Assembly: GCF_002413825.1 (NCBI RefSeq)
Contig: NZ_DHXT01000001.1
Location: 1 to 7,992 of the forward strand
From: Rhodoferax sp. UBA5149
GTDB taxonomy: Bacteria; Pseudomonadota; Gammaproteobacteria; Burkholderiales; Burkholderiaceae_C
Direction: 5' to 3'
DNA length: 7,992 nt
The notes beneath the pieces are model-generated. The model ran no database searches, was not told where the DNA came from, and saw only the letters and a list, made by a program, of their open reading frames with translations. Position 1 is the first letter of the stretch; each line of letters begins with the position of its first letter. The translations under genes and the position numbers were made by a program. Shown here piece after piece: positions 1-4,373 of this stretch.

Positions 1-435
1 AAGCGCAGCTGCGAAATCAAGGCTTGGGTGGTGGGGCAGGACGAGCGCGAAGCGGGGCTGCGCGCCATCCTCAACTTTGGCCACACCTTTGGCCACGCGA
101 TCGAGGCCGGTCTGGGTTACGGCCAGTGGCTGCACGGCGAGGCGGTGGGCTGCGGCATGGTGATGGCGGCGCACTTGTCGCATCGCCTCGGGCTGGTAGA
201 TGCGGCTTTGGTTAAGCGTCTGACCACGCTGATTCAAAAGGCGGGCCTGCCGGTGACCGGGCCGCGCCTGTCCGAGACCGACAACGCCGGACGCTACCTG
301 GAGCTCATGCGCGTTGACAAGAAGGCGGAAGGTGGCGAAATCAGATTCGTCGTGATTGATGGACCCGCCAGTGCATCCGTGCGCAGCGCGCCGGATGCGC
401 TGGTGCGCGAGGTGATTGATCTGTGTTGCGATTGA
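1..435 (+). CDS. aroB: 3-dehydroquinate synthase, C-terminal part (5' end outside window)
   Basis: Converts DAHP to 3-dehydroquinate, the second step of the shikimate pathway, in the cytoplasm with NAD+ and a divalent metal. The visible 144 residues are open from base 1 and end at TGA 433-435. The family signature NFGHTFGHAIE is at fragment residues 25-35 and LHGE at 44-47. By alignment with known AroB proteins, His28 and His45 of the fragment are the two metal-ligand histidines (spacing 17, as in E. coli). A DKK motif and a closing strand typical of the family follow. The length downstream of the metal site is normal, so the C-terminus looks intact. The upstream Rossmann-like NAD-binding half, and any aroK before it, lie outside the window. 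Only 66 bp separate it from dgt on the same strand, a pairing I recall as common in Burkholderiales. The identification is firm. Confidence 0.95.
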   Translation, partial: KRSCEIKAWVVGQDEREAGLRAILNFGHTFGHAIEAGLGYGQWLHGEAVGCGMVMAAHLSHRLGLVDAALVKRLTTLIQKAGLPVTGPRLSETDNAGRYLELMRVDKKAEGGEIRFVVIDGPASASVRSAPDALVREVIDLCCD

Positions 436-501
436 ATTGCTATTTAAATAATAGCTATATACGCATACATTACGCGGGATAGAGCCTGATTAGATATAAA
501 C
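436..501 (+). promoter_or_regulatory. AT-rich aroB-dgt spacer with small dyad and possible promoter
   Basis: This 66-bp gap is far more AT-rich than its surroundings. It contains a 6-bp dyad, GCTATT (439-444) and AATAGC (450-455), with a 5-base loop and no T-run, so it is not a convincing terminator. A possible sigma-70 promoter is TTGAAT (432-437, overlapping the aroB stop) with TATATA (456-461) at 18-bp spacing. It matches the consensus only moderately. The GCTATT/AATAGC type of dyad resembles short intergenic repeats I recall from Comamonadaceae genomes, but that is memory and unverified. dgt could equally be expressed by read-through from aroB. Confidence 0.3.
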
Positions 502-1677
502 ATGACGCTTGCTGCCTATGCCTGCGATCCCGCGCTGTCGCGGGGTCGTCGTTATCCACAAGAGCCCGCGCCTACGCGCACCGAGTACCAGCGCGACCGC
601 GACCGTATCGTTCATTGCACGGCGTTTCGTCGCCTGGTGTACAAAACGCAGGTGTTCCTCAACCACGAAGGTGACCTGTTTCGCACGCGCCTCACTCATT
701 CGCTGGAGGTGGCGCAGCTGGGGCGCTCCATCGCCCGTTCGCTCTCGCTCAATGAAGACTTGGTCGAGGCGATTGCGCTGGCGCACGACCTGGGCCACAC
801 GCCGTTTGGCCACGCTGGGCAGGATGCGCTCAACGACTGCATGGCCGCGTTTGGTGGCTTCGAGCACAACTTGCAAAGCTTGCGCGTCGTCGATCAACTC
901 GAAGAGCGCTACCCGCAGTTTGACGGCTTGAACCTCACCTTCGAGACGCGCGAAGGCATTCTCAAGCACTGTTCCCGCATTCATGCACTAGCACTGGAGC
1001 AGGCCGAGCCGGGTGGCGTCGGTCGGCGCTTCCTGGACCACACGCAACCCAGCCTGGAGGCGCAGCTGTGCAACCTGGCCGATGAAATTGCCTATAACGC
1101 GCATGACATTGACGATGGCGTGCGGTCCGGCTTGATCACGCTGGAGCAGCTCCAGGAGGTGGCCTTGTTCGATGATTTCAGGCGCCAAACACTCGCCGAC
1201 TATCCGCACTTGCAGGACAAAACACAGGGTCGTCGCCTGCTTTTCGAGGTCATTCGCCGCATGCTCAGTGCGCAGGTGTATGACGTGATTGCCGCGACCA
1301 CTTCAGCGCTGAAAGCGGCCAGGCCCGACAGTGTGGAGGCGGTGCGCCAGATGAGCCCTTTGCTGCAGTTCGGGGAAGGCATGCGGTTTAAATCGCAGGT
1401 ACTCAAAAAATTCCTGTTGCACCGCTTGTACCGACACCCCCAAGTCACGCACACCACGGGGCAGGCAAAAAAGGTGGTGCGCGAGCTTTTTGCCGCTTAT
1501 CTCGCGAGCCCGCAGGAAATGCAGAGTGGCTTTCTGGCGCGCTCCGATGCGGCGCGCGACGCACGCGATGAGGCCAGCATCTCGGCCCGCGTGGTCGCTG
1601 ACTACATTGCGGGCATGACCGACCGTTTTGCCGGACGTGAGCATGAGCGACTCACCGGCCAGCGCTTGTTGTCGTGA
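502..1677 (+). CDS. dgt: Deoxyguanosinetriphosphate triphosphohydrolase-like protein (HD domain)
   Basis: Predicted cytoplasmic HD-domain enzyme that cleaves dNTPs to deoxynucleosides and tripolyphosphate, adjusting the dNTP pool. The 391 residues are normal for the shorter Dgt-like group. The N-terminal RTEYQRDRDRIVHCTAFRRL stretch (26-45) and KTQVF are typical of the family. The metal-binding HD residues are readable as His66 (RLTHSLEV), His95-Asp96 (ALAHDLGHTPFGHAG) and Asp194 (NLADEIAYNAHDIDDG). An EHN at 121-123 matches the family's conserved catalytic region. ATG 502 is the first possible start after an in-frame stop at 487-489. No clear Shine-Dalgarno lies in front of it, so translation may be modest. 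It follows aroB by 66 bp. The substrate cannot be read from sequence: members of this group differ in which dNTPs they cleave and in dNTP activation. Family call very sure, exact substrate unsure. Confidence 0.93.
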   Translation: MTLAAYACDPALSRGRRYPQEPAPTRTEYQRDRDRIVHCTAFRRLVYKTQVFLNHEGDLFRTRLTHSLEVAQLGRSIARSLSLNEDLVEAIALAHDLGHTPFGHAGQDALNDCMAAFGGFEHNLQSLRVVDQLEERYPQFDGLNLTFETREGILKHCSRIHALALEQAEPGGVGRRFLDHTQPSLEAQLCNLADEIAYNAHDIDDGVRSGLITLEQLQEVALFDDFRRQTLADYPHLQDKTQGRRLLFEVIRRMLSAQVYDVIAATTSALKAARPDSVEAVRQMSPLLQFGEGMRFKSQVLKKFLLHRLYRHPQVTHTTGQAKKVVRELFAAYLASPQEMQSGFLARSDAARDARDEASISARVVADYIAGMTDRFAGREHERLTGQRLLS

Positions 1678-1726
1678 ACGAGGCCTTGGGCAACACGCTG
1701 CCGCAGTCCGGGTTTGACGCCTCGTT
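1677..1726. repeat. 8-bp perfect inverted repeat spanning the dgt stop
   Basis: AACGAGGC at 1677-1684 is the exact reverse complement of GCCTCGTT at 1719-1726, with 34 bases between them. The left arm starts on the last base of the dgt stop codon. There is no T-run after the right arm (AAAATTG follows) and none on the other strand, so it is not a standard intrinsic terminator. It may be a transcript-end structure or chance. Confidence 0.35.
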
Positions 1727-1764
1727 AAAATTGGGCAAACCAACAAGTGCACCAGGGAATCGTC

Positions 1765-1812
1765 GTGAGTTTTCTCAATCAACTTAAATCGCAAGCCAGT
1801 AACTTTGTTTAA
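1765..1812 (+). pseudogene. 15-codon ORF, probable 5' remnant of a lost gene or a leader peptide
   Basis: GTG 1765 opens a reading frame encoding MSFLNQLKSQASNFV and stops at TAA 1810-1812. A good Shine-Dalgarno, AGGGAA at 1754-1759, sits 5 bases before the GTG. From memory, MSFLNQLKSQA resembles the N-terminus of a longer hypothetical protein of Burkholderiales. If so, this is the start of a gene whose body has been deleted. No further trace of it is visible because the DUF1415 gene begins 13 bases after the stop. The alternative is a short leader ORF translated just ahead of the DUF1415 gene, whose AAAGG ribosome binding sequence overlaps the TAA. The ORF and its binding site are seen directly; the relic reading is inference. 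Confidence 0.4.
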
Positions 1813-1825
1813 AGGCGTGAGCAAA

Positions 1826-2443
1826 ATGACTGTGTCGTCGCAAGTGGCCATTGAAGACACACGCGTCTGGCTGGAGCGTGCGGTGATCGGTTTGAACCTG
1901 TGCCCGTTTGCCAAGAGCGTGCACGTGAAGGGGCAAATCCACTACGCGGTGAGCCGCGCGCAGAGCGCGCAGGAGCTGCTGAAAGATCTCATCGTTGAGC
2001 TAAAAGAGCTTCTAGCCCTTGATCCGGCTGCACGTGACACTACGCTTTTGATAGCGCCTGACTGTCTGGCGGATTTTCTCGATTTCAATGATTTTCTGGC
2101 CGACGCTGACCAGGCCTTGCTCGATCTGGAGCTCGATGGCGTGCTGCAAATCGCCAATTTGCATCCGGACTACCAGTTTGCCGGTACCAGGGCGGACGAC
2201 ATCACCAATTACACCAACCGCTCGCCGTATCCCACCTTGCACCTGCTGCGCGAAGAAAGTATTGACCGTGCCGTGGAAGCCTTTCCAGAGGCGGAGACCA
2301 TTTTCGAGAAGAATATGCAAACCATGGAGCGGCTCGGGCTTGAGGGGTGGGCGGCGCTCGGGGTAGGGTGCTCGCCGGGATGCCCGCATGACTCACCGGA
2401 TGGCGCAGCACCCGCTACCGTGCCAGGCAACATTGAACGATGA
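1826..2443 (+). CDS. DUF1415 family protein
   Basis: A 205-residue soluble protein of the DUF1415 family, whose biochemical function is not known to me. Family landmarks seen: IGLNLCPFA at 21-29, RDTTLLI at 70-76, LDFNDFL at 85-91, ELDGVLQIANLHPDYQFAGT at 102-121, and NYTNRSPYPTLHLLRE at 128-143. The invariant Cys26 and His, Tyr and Asn residues in these blocks suggest a ligand- or metal-binding pocket, but that is inference. ATG 1826 is preferred because homologues begin close to it. AAAGG at 1811-1815 serves as the ribosome binding site, 10 bases upstream. In-frame TTG 1805 and GTG 1817 would add only seven or three residues. The last 25 residues form a Pro/Gly/Cys-containing tail after GWAALGVG that looks disordered. 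Its stop overlaps the next start as ATGA, which implies translational coupling with the methyltransferase-like gene. Confidence 0.9.
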   Translation: MTVSSQVAIEDTRVWLERAVIGLNLCPFAKSVHVKGQIHYAVSRAQSAQELLKDLIVELKELLALDPAARDTTLLIAPDCLADFLDFNDFLADADQALLDLELDGVLQIANLHPDYQFAGTRADDITNYTNRSPYPTLHLLREESIDRAVEAFPEAETIFEKNMQTMERLGLEGWAALGVGCSPGCPHDSPDGAAPATVPGNIER

Positions 2444-3423
2444 AAACCAAAAAAACTGATCGCCAGGCCTACGGTGCTTCGCAAGCCTCGGCTCAACCCC
2501 TGCGGCAAGGCCAAGCGCAAGCTGCTGCGCCAGCGTCCGGGGTCATCGCGCCTGAAATCCGACCGGGCCAGTCCGTTGAGCTGCTCAAAGAGCTGCATAT
2601 CCTGACGCGCGACGGCAAGCTGAACCAGGACTCGCGACGCAAACTCAAGCAGGTCTACCACCTGTTCCAGTTCATCGAGAAGCTGCTGCTGGAGTTGCCC
2701 GAGAAGGAGGGCGGCAAACTGGGCGATAAAGCAGGCGGCATCACGCTGGCTGACCACGGCGCGGGCAAGTCGTACTTGGGCTTCATCATCTATGACCTGT
2801 TTTTCAAGGAAAAAAAGGCCGGCCACATTTACGGCATTGAAACCCGCCCGGAACTGGTCCAAAAATCGCGCGAACTGGCCGCCAAGCTCGGCTTCGACCG
2901 CATGTCGTTCTTGAACCTGAGCGTGGCCGAGTCCGTTAACGCTGACGAACTGCCCGAGCGCATCGACGTGGTCACCGCGCTGCACGCCTGCGACACCGCC
3001 ACCGATGACGCCATTGCCTTTGGTCTGCAAAAACACGCCCAATTCATGGTGTTGGTGCCCTGTTGCCAAGCCGAAGTGGCGCGCGCCCTGGGTCAGCACA
3101 AAGCACTCTCGCTGTCGCGTACGCCGCTCGCCGAACTGTGGCGCCATCCCCTGCATACGCGAGAGATGGGGAGCCAGATCACCAATGTGTTGCGTTGCCT
3201 GTACTTGGAAGCGTCGGGCTATCAGGTGACGGTGACCGAACTGGTGGGTTGGGAGCACAGCATGAAGAACGAACTCATCATCGCCCGTCGCAGCGGTCAG
3301 CCCAAGCGTGCGGCCGCGCAGCGCCTGCGCGCCCTGTTGCAGGAGTTCGGACTGACTGCGCTGTTGAATACCCGCTTTGCCTTGCCCGCAGACCCTGACG
3401 TCGACCAGGAGTCCCAAGCCTGA
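2440..3423 (+). CDS. SAM-dependent methyltransferase-like protein (Methyltransf_32 / TRM13-like fold)
   Basis: A 327-residue protein with a Rossmann-type methyltransferase core. Residues 1-40 are a polar Gln/Ala-rich, probably disordered leader. Residues 60-85 look helical. Motif I is DHGAGK at 105-110, where the usual form is DxGxGKG. The acidic end of strand 2 is YGIE at 131-134, a good candidate for binding the SAM ribose. DVVTALHACDTATDDAI at 176-192 and VPCCQ at 206-210 resemble the H-C-x-A-T-D and Cys-Cys patterns of the methyltransferase domain shared by TRM13 and METTL25-like proteins. This similarity is from memory of the family. The substrate is unknown; an RNA or protein target is possible. 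The start overlaps the DUF1415 stop by four bases (ATGA) with no strong ribosome binding site, so coupled translation is likely. The stop at 3421-3423 lies one base before the inverted repeat of the transposase unit. Confidence 0.75.
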   Translation: MKTKKTDRQAYGASQASAQPLRQGQAQAAAPASGVIAPEIRPGQSVELLKELHILTRDGKLNQDSRRKLKQVYHLFQFIEKLLLELPEKEGGKLGDKAGGITLADHGAGKSYLGFIIYDLFFKEKKAGHIYGIETRPELVQKSRELAAKLGFDRMSFLNLSVAESVNADELPERIDVVTALHACDTATDDAIAFGLQKHAQFMVLVPCCQAEVARALGQHKALSLSRTPLAELWRHPLHTREMGSQITNVLRCLYLEASGYQVTVTELVGWEHSMKNELIIARRSGQPKRAAAQRLRALLQEFGLTALLNTRFALPADPDVDQESQA

Positions 3424-3424
3424 C

Positions 3425-3453
3425 GCATAAAAATCGGGGTCAGATTCCAATTA
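3425..3453 (+). repeat. Left terminal inverted repeat of the transposase unit
   Basis: This is the partner of 4283-4311, matching at 27 of 29 positions when the right copy is reverse-complemented. The mismatches are at 3431 and 3435. The perfect core is 3436-3453. The repeat starts two bases after the methyltransferase TGA. A small hairpin (AGATG 3454-3458, CATCT 3463-3467, loop ATGC) directly follows and precedes the transposase start. Confidence 0.85.
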
Positions 3454-3483
3454 AGATGATGCCATCTCTCGATCTGGACTCCC

Positions 3484-4176
3484 ATGGCCCGTCTACCACG
3501 CCTCACGCTACCCGGCTACCCGCATCACGTGATCCAGCGCGGCAATAACCGGCAGGCCATTTTTGCGTCGGCGGCCGACTACCAGATGCTGCTCGATCTG
3601 CTGGATGAAAACGCCCGCAAGTTCGGCGTTGCCATTCATGCCTATGTGTTGATGAGCAACCACTTCCATCTGCTGGCCACGCCCCAGACTGCGGAGGGCT
3701 TGCCGCAGATGATGCAGGCGGTAGGTCGGCGCTATGTGCGCTATTTCAATGATGCGCAAAAGCGCAGCGGCACCTTGTGGGAAGGGCGCTACAAGTCCAC
3801 CCTGATCCAGACGGACCGCTATCTGCTGGCCTGCATGGCCTATATCGACCTCAATCCGGTGCGCGCCGCTCTGGTGCCTCACGCACGGGACTATCCCTGG
3901 TCCAGCCACGGGCACTACACCGGGCAGCACATCGACAAACTCATCACCCCGCACGCGCTGTTTTGGGCGCTGGGCAACACGCCGTTTGCGCGCGAGGCGG
4001 CGTATGCGGAATTGGTGCAGTCCGACATCAGTTCGGTGCAGCAGGCTGCTCTGACGGACTCGGCTTTGCGGGGCTGGGCGCTGGGCGACCCGGATTTTGT
4101 GGCCGATCTGCAAAAAAGAACGCAACGCCGCGTGGTCAAAGGCAGTGCCGGACGGCCGGTTTCGGTCAAGAAATAA
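3484..4176 (+). CDS. REP-associated tyrosine transposase (RAYT, Y1_Tnp HUH family)
   Basis: A single-strand DNA transposase/endonuclease of the IS200/IS605-related HUH superfamily. The 230 residues are full length for the class. The N-terminus MARLPRLTLPGYPHHVIQRGNNRQ is the common opening of these proteins (first 20: MARLPRLTLPGYPHHVIQRG). The HUH metal site is His60-Phe61-His62 in YVLMSNHFHLL. The predicted nucleophile is Tyr120 in MAYIDLNPVRAA, placed by comparison with Tyr115 in the same position of the E. coli protein. GTLWEGRYKS at 97-106 is another family hallmark. All catalytic residues are present and the frame is intact, so it could be active. ATG 3484 follows an in-frame stop at 3457-3459. 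The ribosome binding site is poor, which fits low expression of a transposase. The basic tail (KRTQRRVVKG...SVKK) may aid DNA binding. It lies inside the inverted repeats and points toward gltB. Confidence 0.93.
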   Translation: MARLPRLTLPGYPHHVIQRGNNRQAIFASAADYQMLLDLLDENARKFGVAIHAYVLMSNHFHLLATPQTAEGLPQMMQAVGRRYVRYFNDAQKRSGTLWEGRYKSTLIQTDRYLLACMAYIDLNPVRAALVPHARDYPWSSHGHYTGQHIDKLITPHALFWALGNTPFAREAAYAELVQSDISSVQQAALTDSALRGWALGDPDFVADLQKRTQRRVVKGSAGRPVSVKK

Positions 4177-4282
4177 GCACGGAGTAAGGGTTAAATAGGA
4201 CTATAGCCCTCGTGGGTATTGACTTACAAGCTATCAATTTTTATGTGTCCCCAATTATTTTTTGATAAGGAAATTGGATAAC
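4177..4282 (+). other. Noncoding right flank of the transposase, inside the unit
   Basis: These 106 bp are AT-rich and hold no gene or clear terminator. CCAATT at 4251-4256 can pair with AATTGG at 4272-4277 or with the copy at 4284-4289 in the terminal repeat, giving two mutually exclusive hairpins. The stretch 4190-4240 (AGCCCT... then GCTATCAATTTT) resembles a short intergenic repeat I recall from Comamonadaceae, which is unverified. Confidence 0.4.
4247..4259 (+). repeat. Inner copy of the end motif (direct repeat)
   Basis: GTCCCCAATTATT here is repeated as GACCCCAATTATT at 4295-4307, differing in one base of 13, with starts 48 bp apart. The second copy forms the outer part of the right terminal repeat. 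The left end of the unit has no such second copy, so the two ends are unequal. Confidence 0.6.
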
Positions 4283-4311
4283 TAATTGGAATCTGACCCC
4301 AATTATTATGC
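4283..4311 (-). repeat. Right terminal inverted repeat of the transposase unit
   Basis: Reverse complement of 3425-3453 at 27 of 29 positions. The core is TAATTGGAATCTGACCCC (4283-4300). The last matching base, 4311, is immediately followed by the TTGGCA of the gltB promoter at 4312. Confidence 0.85.
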
Positions 4312-4340
4312 TTGGCACTTTTGTTGCGTTGCAGTATTCT
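4312..4340 (+). promoter_or_regulatory. Likely gltB promoter: overlapping sigma-54 and sigma-70 matches
   Basis: TTGGCAC (4312-4318), five bases, then TTGC (4324-4327) fits the sigma-54 -24/-12 consensus, with the required ten bases between GG and GC. TTGGCA (4312-4317), 17 bases, then TATTCT (4335-4340) fits a sigma-70 promoter (5/6 and 4/6). Both would start transcription within a few tens of bases of gltB ATG 4374. A sigma-54 promoter would suit nitrogen control of glutamate synthase through an NtrC-type activator, but no activator site is recognisable. Which sigma factor is used cannot be told from sequence. Confidence 0.6.
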
Positions 4341-4362
4341 CCTCACCCCAGTGCAATTTTTT

Positions 4363-4367
4363 AGGAG
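4363..4367 (+). promoter_or_regulatory. gltB ribosome binding site
   Basis: AGGAG, six bases before ATG 4374, is a strong Shine-Dalgarno at ideal spacing. It decides the gltB start and contrasts with the weak sites of dgt and the transposase. Confidence 0.85.
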
Positions 4368-4373
4368 TGCGCC

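Larger units (their letters stand above)
3425..4311 (+). mobile_element. RAYT-type transposase unit bounded by 29-bp inverted repeats
   Basis: An 887-bp unit containing one transposase gene between inverted repeats at 3425-3453 and 4283-4311. The repeats match at 27 of 29 positions, with the 18-bp core GGGGTCAGATTCCAATTA uninterrupted. The match breaks down outside 3425 and 4311 and inside 3453 and 4283, which defines the ends. I find no target-site duplication, in keeping with the single-strand HUH mechanism of this transposase class. The interior right flank (4177-4282) is more AT-rich than the neighbouring genes. From memory, GGGGTCAGA-type ends accompany transposases of this kind in many proteobacteria. 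Whether this unit moves as a whole, or the ends are REP-like sites the enzyme acts on, cannot be decided here. Confidence 0.75.

Noticed and set aside
1805..1825. Upstream TTG 1805 or GTG 1817 as start of the DUF1415 gene
   Set aside because: ATG 1826 has AAAGG at a reasonable distance and matches where homologues begin. The rarer start codons would add only a few residues and have no suitable binding site.
1998..2055. Resemblance to an intergenic repeat (CTAGCCCTTGATC ... CTTTTGATAGC) inside the DUF1415 gene
   Set aside because: The stretch encodes residues normal for DUF1415 (ALDPAARDTTLLIAPD) with no length change, so similarity to the repeat type is more likely chance than an insertion.
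2209..3450. Long open frame of 413 codons on the minus strand
   Set aside because: It lies opposite the DUF1415 and methyltransferase-like genes, both of which have clear family motifs. The translation shows no recognisable domain and has the composition of an antisense shadow in high-GC DNA.
3421..4373. Intrinsic terminators around the transposase unit
   Set aside because: I found no GC-rich hairpin followed by a T-run. The terminal inverted repeats are too far apart and lack the tail, so read-through from the methyltransferase gene into the unit and gltB remains possible.
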